Assembly (NCBI GenBank): GCA_023133295.1
Contig: JAGLWT010000088.1
Coordinates: 1 to 53,297 of the forward strand
Direction of reading: 5' to 3'
From: a bacterium
Lineage (GTDB): Bacteria > AUK180
DNA length: 53,297 nucleotides
Positions 17,260 to 25,539 of the stretch are shown here, piece after piece. The notes under the pieces are model-generated. The model was not told the DNA's origin and searched no databases. It saw nothing but the letters and a program-made list of their open reading frames with translations. Positions within the stretch are counted from its first letter, which is position 1; each line of letters begins with the position of its first letter. Made by a program: the position numbers and the translations under genes.

Positions 17260-17817
17260 CTAAACTCTTTCAACATATGAATTGGTCCTTGTATCAACTT
17301 TTATATTGTCCCCTTCATTTATGAAAAGAGGAACCGTAACTACAAGGCCGGTCTCCAAGGTCGCAGGCTTACTTCCTCCGGAAACAGTATTCCCCCTGAT
17401 ACCCGGCTGGGTTTCCGCTACTTTCAAAGCAACATGGATCGGGGGTTCCACCATGATTATCCGCTCTTGATAGAAATAACCGGTGATCTTGCCGCCCGCA
17501 ATAATATAATTGGCGGTGTTACCGATAACTTCATCATTTAAAAGGTATTGCTCATAGGTCTGTGTGTCCATGAAAACATAATTATCTCCATCGTGATAGG
17601 AGTATTCCAGATCCCTTCGCTCCACCACAGCGGCCTCAACTTTTTCGCCGGATCGGAATGTTTTTTCGATCACCGCGCCCGTCAGGAGATTCTTCAACTT
17701 ACTTCTAACAAATGCTCCGCCCTTTCCGGGTTTTACATGCATGAACTCAACAACGGTAAAAAGGACATCCTTCATCTTGATGACCATGCCGTTTTTGAAA
17801 TCATTCGATGTAGTCAC
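17260..17817 (-). CDS. efp: Elongation factor P
   Basis: The 185-residue protein is full length. Domain I contains the loop KPGKGGAFVRSK with the Lys that in many bacteria is modified to help peptide-bond formation on polyproline stretches. Domains II and III follow with YSYHDGDNYVFMDTQTYEQ, and the C-terminus NIKVDTRTNSYVERV is conserved. The start is GTG at 17817, preceded by AGGAGG. It forms the common operon order pepP/pepQ, efp, accB, accC. Confidence 0.95.
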   Translation of the reverse strand: MTTSNDFKNGMVIKMKDVLFTVVEFMHVKPGKGGAFVRSKLKNLLTGAVIEKTFRSGEKVEAAVVERRDLEYSYHDGDNYVFMDTQTYEQYLLNDEVIGNTANYIIAGGKITGYFYQERIIMVEPPIHVALKVAETQPGIRGNTVSGGSKPATLETGLVVTVPLFINEGDNIKVDTRTNSYVERV

Positions 17818-17826
17818 ATCTACCTC

Positions 17827-18918
17827 CTAAATTATGGTCAGTTCTTTTGTTATCCCGGAGGACAATGCGACAGCACCGCCATCCGTGATCAAAAGATCGT
17901 CTTCAATTCGAACGCCGAATTCATTTGGCAAATAGATCCCTGGTTCGTCAGTGAACACCATTCCCGGCTTAAGCCGCCCTCTTGCCGCACGAGGCGAAAG
18001 CCAGGGTTGTTCATGAACCTCAAGCCCCAGACCATGACCAAGGCTATGCGTAAAATATTTTCCGTATCCGGCTGATACGATCTCTTTTCTGGCGATCTCA
18101 TCAACTTTCTTAAAGGATACATCCTTTTTGACTTTCTCTATAACGCTCTGATTAGCCCTTAGGACTGTGAGGTAAACCTCCTTCATCTTCTGAGTCGGTT
18201 GGCCCAGAAAAAAGGTACGAGTGATATCAGCATTGTAATGTTCATAAACAGCGCCGAAATCCAGAAGGATGATCTCTTTTTCCCTGCATTTAACATCACG
18301 ACTCGGTACACCGTGAGGCAAAGAAGCTCTGGGGCCGAAAAGGCTAATTATCTCAAAGCCGGAACGCTCACCGCCCGCGGACTTGATCTGATATTCAAGT
18401 TCTGCTTCAAGATCTTTTTCGGAAATACCCGGCTTCACAGATTTTATTGTTTCATAAAACGCCTTTTCTGCGATTTCAACCGCTCTTGTTATCTTTGCTA
18501 TTTCCTCATTGTCCTTGATCACCCTCAAAGGTGAAAGCAGGCCGGGAACCGGTTTCATCTTGATCTTTGAAAAGACCTTTCTCAGGTTCCTGTAGCCGCT
18601 GTATGTGATCCGGTCAGGATCGAATATCACATTTTTCGGAGAAAGCTTTGACATTCTTTCCGCAATATCAGAGAATGCGGCCGCATAAGTTGAAGCAAGG
18701 ATGACCTTGGCCTCTTGAATGCCCTTTTTGGCATCCTCAATATAGCGAGAATCGATATGAAGCTCAGCGTGATCAGGAAAAACCGCTAAAATGCCGTCTC
18801 CATCTTCACTGGAACGGAATCCCGTTAAATAAGTCCGGGAAACATTGTCCCTGAAAATAAATAACGAGTCCGGATAAAGCTTCCGGAGTTTGTCCAGGCG
18901 TCTCCTATAGTATACCAT
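17827..18918 (-). CDS. M24 family aminopeptidase (Xaa-Pro type)
   Basis: The 363-residue protein has an N-terminal creatinase-like domain and a C-terminal pita-bread metallopeptidase domain. Metal ligands are visible in order: LLDFGAVYEHYNADITRTF (two Asp), HSLGHGLGLEVHE (His), TDEPGIYLP (Glu) and GVRIEDDLLIT (Glu). Such enzymes remove an N-terminal residue before proline, or split Xaa-Pro dipeptides. It overlaps the end of the roadblock gene by 14 bases and precedes efp by 9 bases. A role in proline peptide turnover next to EF-P is a frequent genomic pairing. Confidence 0.9.
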   Translation of the reverse strand: MVYYRRRLDKLRKLYPDSLFIFRDNVSRTYLTGFRSSEDGDGILAVFPDHAELHIDSRYIEDAKKGIQEAKVILASTYAAAFSDIAERMSKLSPKNVIFDPDRITYSGYRNLRKVFSKIKMKPVPGLLSPLRVIKDNEEIAKITRAVEIAEKAFYETIKSVKPGISEKDLEAELEYQIKSAGGERSGFEIISLFGPRASLPHGVPSRDVKCREKEIILLDFGAVYEHYNADITRTFFLGQPTQKMKEVYLTVLRANQSVIEKVKKDVSFKKVDEIARKEIVSAGYGKYFTHSLGHGLGLEVHEQPWLSPRAARGRLKPGMVFTDEPGIYLPNEFGVRIEDDLLITDGGAVALSSGITKELTII

Positions 18919-21478
18919 TGGTTTTTACTTTTTCCGAAAGGAACCTCATTATAGGAATAATGCTGGGTGAATGGATAAATGCCTCGCCTGCGAGGACAAG
19001 ATATCCATATGTGTCCTTGATGAAAAATGTTTTAATCCCACCAAGCGTAGCGGTGCCTTCCTGAACATCTTCGGCTGAAAGCAGAGAAGCCATCTCATTC
19101 TTTTTCTGCTGGATCTCCGCGAAAAGTGCGGCAAATTTATTGATATCAATATCGGAATCTCCTGTATCTGAAGAAATGATCAAACCGTCTTCGCTGATGA
19201 TAAATACCATGTTCACTCCCTCAAAACCTTTGAGCTTAGACATGAGATCCTCAATAGAAGCCAATTCTCCACCAACTCTGTTTGCCAGATACATAGGAAT
19301 GGCAGAGACAGCCGTCTGCGGGCCAGATATTACAGCAGCGGGCTCTTCAACTGATTCCTCTTGCTGTATTTCGTCTACTATTTCTTCCGCGGCCTCAACT
19401 TCAAGCGATTCTTTCTCGACATCGTCCTCAGAAACCTCTTCTTCCACTTCCTCTTCTTCTTCAGAAGAGTCGTCATATGATTCCTCTGCTTCTTCTTCCG
19501 CTTCTTCCTCTGGTTCTTCTGTCAGCGTATCCTCAAGAAGCTCACCGGGTTTCTGATCGGGAGAATATATTACGGTTTCTTCAGATTCGCCGCCTTCAAA
19601 ATCATCATCTTCATCAGATTCAGATGCCGCGAAGATCGAATCCAAGGCCTCATCAACCTCCTCTTCATCATCTTCGTCCACCGTATCCTCATCTTCGGTT
19701 TCCTCGAGGTCTTCGTCCTCGGTGTCTTCGATTATATCGCCCTCGGGAGAAAGCTCCTCTTCCAGAGTAACTTCATCATCATCAGAGGCGGCGAACACCT
19801 TTTCCTCGTCTTCATCATCCTCGGAAACTTCCGCTTCCTCAGAAAGCTCAAGTTCTTCTTCGTCACCGTCTTCTTCAACAGCAATTTCTTCGGAAGGCTC
19901 TTCTGTGATCTCCTCGTCATCAGTTTCATCTTCGTCTGTGACTTTGTCAAAGAGATCCTCATCGTCGGTCTCCTCATCGGCTGATTCTTCGCTCGCGAAA
20001 ATATCTTCCGGTTCTTCTTCTGCTGCTGCTTCTGCTGATTCTTCGTCCGCTTCCGGCTCTTCTTCTATTTCTAACTCTTCGCCGGCTTCTTCATCCTCTG
20101 TTTCTTCTTTCGGTTCTTCTACTTCCGCTTCTTCTTCCGCCGGTTCTTCCACATCAGCTTCTATTTCTTCATCCGATCCGAATATATCCTCTAAAGCGTC
20201 ATCTTCTTCAGAAACTTCATCCTCTTCTGAAAAGAGATCTTCTGCTTCAACACCCTCTTCTTCAGAGGATCCTTTATCTTCGTCTTCTCCAAAAAGAGCG
20301 TCTACATTCTCTTCAGCTTCTTCTTCCACTTCTGTATCGGAGGGCTCTTCGTCCTCTAGAATATCTTCAATATCTCCTGCTGACACTTCTGCTGAATCTT
20401 CATCCGCTCCAAAAATATCCTCGATATCATCTTCTTCGCTATCCTTTGACTCCTCAGCCGTATCGGGAGAAGCAAAAATATCATCTTCCGCGTCTTCACT
20501 TGAACCTTCACCGAAGATATCATCGAATGCTTCGTCGGAAGAGGGGGCTTCGGGAGTGGATGAGAAGACATCCTCTTCTGAATCATCCGAACTCTCGGGA
20601 TCGGCTCCAAAGATATCATCAAATGCATCATCGCCTTCCCCGGATGCCTCTTTATCGCCGCTATCGGTTTCAGTATCGTCCTGATCGGTAACATCATCAC
20701 TGGCTTCTTCTTCGAAAATATCGCCGAAGTCACCTTTCTCAGATGCGGCCTGCTTTTCCTTTGGGGCTTCATCCGAACCAAAGATATCGTCAAAACCGCC
20801 ATCGGCATCCGCAGCTTCTTCCGGTTCATCACCTTCATCAAAGAGGTCAGAGAATTTATCCTCAACATCCTCACCCCCGGCTTCGTCTCCCTCATCCTCC
20901 GGTGATTCAAGGTGCCGCAGCATATCTTTCGCCTCTTCGTTATCAGCGTCATTGCTCAATATTTTCTCCAGAAGCTCCTTTGCCTTATCTTCTTCACCCT
21001 TCTCCTCGTACAAGCGGGCATTGGCAACGGTGTAGATCTCAGCATCTGAGGATTCTTCGGGCTCATCGCTCTTTTCAGAAACCTTTGCGCGGAGTTCCTT
21101 CAATTCCTCTTCAACCAGCTCATCATCCGGATTCTCTTCATAAATAACCTCAAGATGCTTCAAGGCATCAGAAAGGTTGCCCATCTCTTTATAGACACGG
21201 GCGATCTGTTGATTCGCCATGTAATGGGTGGGTTTATTCTCAAGGATCTTCAGGAATACCGCTTCCGCATCTTCCAATTGGGCGGCTTCTATCAGTACCT
21301 TTCCCTTGACAAGCATTGTCTTAAGATCACCGGGAAATTCTTCCAGGCATTCATCGGCATACTTAACAGCATTTTCATAATCTTCGCCTTGTCTGTAATT
21401 TTCAATAAGCTTTGAGTAATTTCTCGGAGAGGGGTCTCCCCTTACAAGGTCGAGCAGATTTTGGAGTTCTTCGTTCAT
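18905..21478 (-). CDS. TPR + very acidic repetitive region + roadblock/LC7 domain protein
   Basis: The 857-residue protein has three parts. Residues 1-190 are TPR-like helices (for example NYSKLIENYRQGEDYENAVK). Residues 190-720 are extremely rich in Glu, Asp and Ser and predicted disordered. They contain many short repeats of the form DDIFG, EDIFG, DLFDE or ALFGED. Residues 725-857 resemble a roadblock/LC7 domain (GVNMVFIISEDGLIISSDTG). In bacteria roadblock proteins often regulate Ras-like GTPases (as MglB does), but no such GTPase lies in this window. SD AGGGGG precedes the ATG. The repeat motifs could be docking sites for a partner, which is inference. Confidence 0.75.
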   Translation of the reverse strand: MNEELQNLLDLVRGDPSPRNYSKLIENYRQGEDYENAVKYADECLEEFPGDLKTMLVKGKVLIEAAQLEDAEAVFLKILENKPTHYMANQQIARVYKEMGNLSDALKHLEVIYEENPDDELVEEELKELRAKVSEKSDEPEESSDAEIYTVANARLYEEKGEEDKAKELLEKILSNDADNEEAKDMLRHLESPEDEGDEAGGEDVEDKFSDLFDEGDEPEEAADADGGFDDIFGSDEAPKEKQAASEKGDFGDIFEEEASDDVTDQDDTETDSGDKEASGEGDDAFDDIFGADPESSDDSEEDVFSSTPEAPSSDEAFDDIFGEGSSEDAEDDIFASPDTAEESKDSEEDDIEDIFGADEDSAEVSAGDIEDILEDEEPSDTEVEEEAEENVDALFGEDEDKGSSEEEGVEAEDLFSEEDEVSEEDDALEDIFGSDEEIEADVEEPAEEEAEVEEPKEETEDEEAGEELEIEEEPEADEESAEAAAEEEPEDIFASEESADEETDDEDLFDKVTDEDETDDEEITEEPSEEIAVEEDGDEEELELSEEAEVSEDDEDEEKVFAASDDDEVTLEEELSPEGDIIEDTEDEDLEETEDEDTVDEDDEEEVDEALDSIFAASESDEDDDFEGGESEETVIYSPDQKPGELLEDTLTEEPEEEAEEEAEESYDDSSEEEEEVEEEVSEDDVEKESLEVEAAEEIVDEIQQEESVEEPAAVISGPQTAVSAIPMYLANRVGGELASIEDLMSKLKGFEGVNMVFIISEDGLIISSDTGDSDIDINKFAALFAEIQQKKNEMASLLSAEDVQEGTATLGGIKTFFIKDTYGYLVLAGEAFIHSPSIIPIMRFLSEKVKTNGIL

Positions 21479-21584
21479 ATAGGCCCCCTAAAAGGTTTAT
21501 TATTATTTATTATATACGATATCATGCGACAAGTCAAGTATTACAGGGATATTTCCCTTTATTTTCTAGTATATTGGAATTGAC

Positions 21585-22241
21585 TTACCTGACCCCAAAG
21601 ATACCCGTTCCGATGCGTATCATATTGGCCCCTTCTTCAATGGCGTGAAGATATGTATTGCTCATTCCCATTGAGAGGTTGGTAAAGTCGTTCGGAGATG
21701 ATATCTTTTGGCGTATCTTATCAAAGTATAACTTCATTTTCCGAAAGAAAGGGACACTCTCCGCAGGGTCCTCGAAATACGGCTCGATCGTCATCAAGCC
21801 CACCAGGCGTAAGTTTTGCAGAGAATCGATGAATCCGGCAAGCTCTAAGCTTTCTTTGAAAAGTGTTCCCGATTTGCTTTCCTCGTCACCCGAATTGATC
21901 TGTATCATAACATCCATCTTCTTGCTTTTAAGATCACAGCGCCTTTCAATAACATCTGCCAATGCGGCAGAATCTACGCTTTGAATGCACGAAAAAAGAT
22001 CGACGGCATATTTGGCCTTATTTTTCTGAAGGTGTCCTATCATATGATGCTCGGGAGAAGACTTGATCGTCTGGATCAGGTTTTTCCCTTCCTGGACATA
22101 ATTATGGCCCAGGATTTCAATACCCGCCGCGACCGCTGATTCTACCTCAGAAGAAGACCTGGTTTTCACGGCAGCCACTATCTTTACATTCGCCGGGATC
22201 TGATCTTTGAGGGATTTAATATTCTCATCTATTATATTCAC
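21585..22241 (-). CDS. YggS/PROSC family pyridoxal-phosphate homeostasis protein
   Basis: The 218-residue protein is the usual length. It has the PLP-binding Lys in VAAVKTR and family blocks LGHNYVQEG, MIGHLQKNKAKYAVDLFSCI, MIQINSGDEESKSG and the C-terminal LSMGMSNTYLHAIEEGANMI. These proteins bind PLP without known catalysis and balance vitamin B6 and amino-acid pools. The start appears to be GTG at 22241. TATTAT lies only a few bases upstream and no Shine-Dalgarno is seen, so this gene may also be leaderless. It is divergent from the malic-enzyme-like gene. Confidence 0.88.
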   Translation of the reverse strand: MNIIDENIKSLKDQIPANVKIVAAVKTRSSSEVESAVAAGIEILGHNYVQEGKNLIQTIKSSPEHHMIGHLQKNKAKYAVDLFSCIQSVDSAALADVIERRCDLKSKKMDVMIQINSGDEESKSGTLFKESLELAGFIDSLQNLRLVGLMTIEPYFEDPAESVPFFRKMKLYFDKIRQKISSPNDFTNLSMGMSNTYLHAIEEGANMIRIGTGIFGVR

Positions 22242-22327
22242 GGAATAATATATATGATATTTGCTTAAAAATCAATTATTGCCAATTATGCGCAAAATTG
22301 AATTTATCCATCGAATATGGTATATCT

Positions 22328-22333
22328 TATAAT
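22328..22333 (+). promoter_or_regulatory. -10 box (TATAAT) of the malic-enzyme-like operon
   Basis: A perfect TATAAT ends 9 bases before the ATG at 22343. The -35 region is poor (TATCCA at the right distance). Transcription would start within about three bases of the ATG, so the mRNA is probably leaderless or nearly so. Confidence 0.5.
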
Positions 22334-22342
22334 TAGTTCAAC

Positions 22343-23527
22343 ATGAAAGTATTTGGAGAAAGACTCCTTAGTTTCCGCAGGCCGAAGGTCAATACTTCGT
22401 CAAACAAGTCGATCGGGAAATTCTTCTTTCCCGGAAAATTGGAGCTTTGTAAGAATATTCAGGAAAGTGACAAGGATACGGGTGTGGCAAGTTTCAAAGA
22501 TAATTCGGTCGCCATCATTTCAAACGGCTCCTTTATCCCTTCTTTAGGTAAGTTATCGCCTACCGCATTACTCCCTCTACTGGAAGCAAAGGCGGTATTG
22601 TACAAAAAGCTCAGTGGCATTGACGCCGTTCCACTTGTGATAAAAGCGGAAGATCCCATGGAATTCGCCAAGACAATAAGCAATATCTCCCCTTCTTTTT
22701 CCGCTATCGATATTGACTTTGTTTCAAAGGAATTCCGAAAAGACCTGATGGATTTTCTTAAAACCGACCTTGAGATCCCCTGCGTTATTTCTCAGGAGAT
22801 CTGCAGAACAACTGTTATGATCTCCGGGATTCTGACCGCTGTGAACGCTCTTGATCTGGAAATAGGGACGGTGAAAGTTGCGCTGATACGCAATAGTAAA
22901 CCTTCCCTGTTAAATGAACTGTTATTAGGGACCGGCTTTTTAAAGAAAAATATTAAAACTATTACCTGGAAAAAGATAGAAAAATTTTACTCTTTGCCGG
23001 AACCGGAGGAAGAAGAGAGCACTCCGAAGAGCAAGGAAAAATCACCCATCAAAGGATACAATATCCTCATCTGTTTGGATCAGGAAGAAGGCATGATTCC
23101 TCCCGCGTTGATAGACGATCTTTCAACAAATTCAATACTTTTTTCCACGGCATTTCCCGAGGCGGGATTCTACCCCCGGAATGTGCATGAACAGGGGGTT
23201 TTCGTAGCCGCTACTCTGATGGATAAATATCCCAACAGAATAGGCGATGAGATATTCTTTCCCGGGTTTATGAGGACTGTCATTGACCTTGGGATAAAGG
23301 AAGTATCCACCGAACTCCTGATCGAGGCGGCAAAGGCGATTACAGAATATATGCCGGATAAGCGTGACCGGTTCAGCATTTTTCCTGAAGCGGGTGACAA
23401 GGGCTTCATTGAGCACCTGTCCGTGTCTTTGGCAAAAAGGGCAAAAATGGCAGGGATCATTGAGGTCACAAGCGATCATTCAATGAAACAATTAATAAAG
23501 AAAATAAAGAGGAATCTAAGGGGATAA
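22343..23527 (+). CDS. Malic-enzyme-like protein lacking catalytic and NAD-binding motifs
   Basis: The 394-residue protein matches the malic enzyme fold from end to end. VAIISNGSFIPSLGKLSP and LLEAKAVLYKKLSGIDAVPL match the N-terminal domain, and DKYPNRIGDEIFFPGFM matches the later SDHPNQ..N...FPG block. However the key motifs are gone. The YTPGV of active enzymes reads FFFPG (27-31). The metal-binding HDDQ(H/Q)GT reads ISQEICRT (149-156), without the Asp pair. The GxGxxG of the NAD site reads IRNSKPS (182-188). The Lys in KAVLYK is kept. An acidic linker lies at about 219-235. So this is probably a pseudoenzyme or an enzyme of new function. It is followed after 2 bases by an equally altered fumarase-like gene. 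Confidence 0.75.
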   Translation: MKVFGERLLSFRRPKVNTSSNKSIGKFFFPGKLELCKNIQESDKDTGVASFKDNSVAIISNGSFIPSLGKLSPTALLPLLEAKAVLYKKLSGIDAVPLVIKAEDPMEFAKTISNISPSFSAIDIDFVSKEFRKDLMDFLKTDLEIPCVISQEICRTTVMISGILTAVNALDLEIGTVKVALIRNSKPSLLNELLLGTGFLKKNIKTITWKKIEKFYSLPEPEEEESTPKSKEKSPIKGYNILICLDQEEGMIPPALIDDLSTNSILFSTAFPEAGFYPRNVHEQGVFVAATLMDKYPNRIGDEIFFPGFMRTVIDLGIKEVSTELLIEAAKAITEYMPDKRDRFSIFPEAGDKGFIEHLSVSLAKRAKMAGIIEVTSDHSMKQLIKKIKRNLRG

Positions 23528-23529
23528 CC

Positions 23530-24360
23530 ATGAGAACATTATCTGAAGAACTACTTTACAGGTCGGTATATCACGGGATCAGAGTAAGCTCCTATTCCAT
23601 TCCCGGAGATATTTCGAAGATGCTTAAAAATTCTGTTCTTGAGCAAAAAGAAGAGGCGGACAAGAAGATTTATAAAAAGCCGCTTATCAAAGCCAAGGAC
23701 TCCAAACAGAATTTTACTCCCCTGCTGAAGGATACCGGACATTTCAATATTTTTGTCGGATGGGGGGACAAGGTGTGTTTCAACGGGATCTCAGCCGAAG
23801 CTACCATCCAAAAAGCTGTCAAAGACGCTTCAAAAGACCTCTTTCTGAAACCCTCCACCGTCATAGATCCTCTCTTTCGAAAGAACATCGGAGACAATCT
23901 CCCTGCGGTGATACATTGGAATGTCGTTGAGGGAGAAATGATCAAGATAACCGTAATCCCGCGAATGGCAAGATCAGAAAACCTTTCCTTGATAAAGATG
24001 CTTCCGGAAGACAGCACCAAAGAGCAGATAACTGATTATGTCGTGGACACCATAAAGGGCATGAAGAAAGAAGAAAAATGCCTGATATTCGCAGGTATCG
24101 GCATCGGCGGAAACTCCGAGACATCGCTCATGGAAGCAAAAAAGGCACTGGTGAGGCCTGAGCCCAACAGCGGGCCGCTGTATATGGAAATGGAAGATGA
24201 GATCAAGGAAAAATGCAATGCCGGTAAAACTGGAAACGGCTCACCGGACTTCATTGTGATGCGTATCCGGATAAACACATTGCCGTGTCATATAAATTCG
24301 ATGCCGGTCGCGATCGCGATCAATCAAAACTTCAATCAATACTGGACCAGCGAGATTTGA
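23530..24360 (+). CDS. Fumarase class I alpha-like protein without the cluster cysteines
   Basis: The 276-residue protein aligns with the alpha part of class I fumarase/tartrate dehydratase: DPLFRKNIGDNLPAVIHWNV, ENLSLIKML, IFAGIGIGGNSETSLMEAKK and MPVAIAINQNF. Active enzymes hold a 4Fe-4S cluster with three cysteines. Here the first site ICQDTG reads LLKDTG (65-70), and the third site, NCHA in relatives, reads NQNF (265-268). Cys184 is near the second site but shifted by one residue. No beta subunit gene follows. Like its partner malic-enzyme-like gene it appears catalytically degenerate. The two-base gap means they are one transcription unit, ended by a strong terminator. Confidence 0.75.
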   Translation: MRTLSEELLYRSVYHGIRVSSYSIPGDISKMLKNSVLEQKEEADKKIYKKPLIKAKDSKQNFTPLLKDTGHFNIFVGWGDKVCFNGISAEATIQKAVKDASKDLFLKPSTVIDPLFRKNIGDNLPAVIHWNVVEGEMIKITVIPRMARSENLSLIKMLPEDSTKEQITDYVVDTIKGMKKEEKCLIFAGIGIGGNSETSLMEAKKALVRPEPNSGPLYMEMEDEIKEKCNAGKTGNGSPDFIVMRIRINTLPCHINSMPVAIAINQNFNQYWTSEI

Positions 24361-24361
24361 T

Positions 24362-24398
24362 ACGTGTGACCATCACACGTTTTTCATTTTTTTATTTT
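24362..24398 (+). terminator. Intrinsic terminator of the malic-like/fumarase-like operon
   Basis: A perfect 8-bp stem ACGTGTGA/TCACACGT with a 3-base loop (24362-24380) starts 1 base after the fumarase-like stop codon. It is followed by a T-rich tract (TTTTCATTTTTTTATTTT). The stop codon of the opposite-strand gene lies in the right arm. Confidence 0.85.
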
Positions 24399-24624
24399 CA
24401 TAAATTATAGTTGCGGACATTATTATTGTAACGATCAGGGTAAAGAAAATATCTTCGATTACCAAGTATAAGCACCCTCCGATCAACCCCGCAAACACGA
24501 AATTGATATATCTATTTCTTATATCAAATCCTTTTACTTTGCTGCTGACCCTGACCATTATCTTGTAAATAACATATAGCATCAGAACAGAAAACAATAT
24601 GATTTGAAAATCTATTTGTGTCAC
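24373..24624 (-). CDS. Small hypothetical membrane protein
   Basis: The 83-residue protein has three hydrophobic stretches: FQIILFSVLMLYVIYKIMV (6-24), INFVFAGLIGGCLYLVIEDI, and FFTLIVTIIMSATIIY. A charged turn lies between the first two and a Lys-rich end follows. I do not recognise a family. The start is GTG at 24624, preceded by GGAGGA, a strong ribosome site. It converges on the fumarase-like gene, and its stop codon lies within that gene's terminator hairpin. It lies immediately downstream, in transcription order, of a 300-base repeat-filled gap. Confidence 0.6.
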   Translation of the reverse strand: MTQIDFQIILFSVLMLYVIYKIMVRVSSKVKGFDIRNRYINFVFAGLIGGCLYLVIEDIFFTLIVTIIMSATIIYENKKMKNV

Positions 24625-24922
24625 AAATCCTCCTCCATTGCCTTAATTGCCTTCACGTGTAACGTGAAGATCGTTCACAGGTTCGCAGGTTCCAAGTTCG
24701 CAAGTTGAGAAATAGATAGCGTGTTGTAGGATGATAAGATGATAGGCATAAAAGAAGTTATGAGTTTTGAGTTGTAAAAACAGTCTGATAGGTTTCTCGA
24801 TTCTTTACTTTACACTCCACACTTCAGACTTCACACTTCTCTTTATACACTTCACACCTCACACTTCACACTTACTTCTGCACTTGTCACTTGTGCACTT
24901 GTGCTCGTGTGCTCTTATCAAC
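24625..24922. repeat. Gene-free stretch made of word-like repeats
   Basis: No gene is seen. It opens with a perfect hairpin CTTCACGT-GTA-ACGTGAAG (24651-24669). TTCGCAAGTTGAGAAATAGA and TTGTAGGATGATAAGATGATAG follow (24695-24750). From 24810 to 24917 it is a run of near-repeats of CACTTCACAC and of GCACTTGTGCACTTGTG type. The same words occur on the opposite strand at 35910-35980. Confidence 0.7.
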
Positions 24923-25240
24923 CTATTTTGCTAAATATGTTTTAACTACTTCTTCGACCACACCGGGAAGGTTCTCAACATATTTAATGCCGGCGGCGGT
25001 CAATGTGTCACCAGCTTTGGGTCCCATCGGGCCTCCGGTCAGAACCACTTCAACACCCTTCTCGGCAAGCAGCGATGCTGTGCCTGTACCCGCTCCATGA
25101 GCATAACCGGCACTGTCATTTTTAATAATACTGTATTCCGTTGATTCAGAATCATAGATCACAATATACTGGCATCTTCCGAATCTCTCATCAACATTAG
25201 CAGTGGACGACTGGCCCTGTGATGTAATTGCTATTTTCAT
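24923..25240 (-). CDS. NifX/NifB-like (dinitrogenase Fe-Mo cofactor family) protein
   Basis: The protein has 105 residues from the second of two adjacent ATGs (25240), which has the better spacing to AAGGAG. It shows the family pattern: MKIAITSQGQ, VDERFGRCQYIVIYD, a Gly-rich GTGTASLLAEKGVEVVLTGGPMG (in two parts) and GIKYVENLPG. Small stand-alone members bind metal-sulfur clusters; the orange protein of Desulfovibrio binds a Mo-Cu cluster and works with MinD-type ATPases. It is the last gene of the DUF134-MinD cluster, which strengthens the ORP-like reading. The metal here is unknown. Confidence 0.82.
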   Translation of the reverse strand: MKIAITSQGQSSTANVDERFGRCQYIVIYDSESTEYSIIKNDSAGYAHGAGTGTASLLAEKGVEVVLTGGPMGPKAGDTLTAAGIKYVENLPGVVEEVVKTYLAK

Positions 25241-25539
25241 CATCTCTCCTTTCTTATTTGCTTTAAAAGCTTATTTAACGCTTCAGCATTAGAATAATTT
25301 TCTATTTTGATGTTGACATCCTTTACTTCTTCCAGGGCCAACAATCCTTTCTTGATCTCTATCGTCAATTGAAAAGCCAGGGGGCACACGGACGAGGCCG
25401 GCCTGAATACAAGATCTATCACACCATTTTCTTCAGATATCTGCAAGTCCTTGATCAGCCTCAATGTATATACATCAATGCCCATTTCAGGATCGATGAT
25501 CCCCTTCAATACATTAACCACACTTTCTTTATTGATCAT
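25240..25539 (-). CDS. DUF59/MIP18 family iron-sulfur assembly protein
   Basis: The 99-residue protein is a stand-alone MIP18 (DUF59) domain: ESVVNVLKGIIDPEMGIDVY at the start and the conserved Cys in ASSVCPLAFQLT. Family members help transfer iron-sulfur clusters to target proteins. It overlaps the MinD ATPase gene upstream by 11 bases and shares bases with the NifX-like start (ATGA). It is therefore translated tightly with two cluster-binding ATPases, which fits a metal-cluster delivery role. Confidence 0.85.
   Translation of the reverse strand: MINKESVVNVLKGIIDPEMGIDVYTLRLIKDLQISEENGVIDLVFRPASSVCPLAFQLTIEIKKGLLALEEVKDVNIKIENYSNAEALNKLLKQIRKER

Noticed and set aside
19722..20684. 320-codon Ser-rich plus-strand reading frame
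   Set aside because: It is the exact antisense of the acidic region of the roadblock protein; runs of GAA/GAT codons give TTC/ATC/TCT on the other strand. It has no ribosome site and no homologue that I recognise.
24810..24917. CRISPR array in the CACTTCACAC run
   Set aside because: The words are irregular in spacing and length, with no distinct spacers and no cas genes anywhere in the window.
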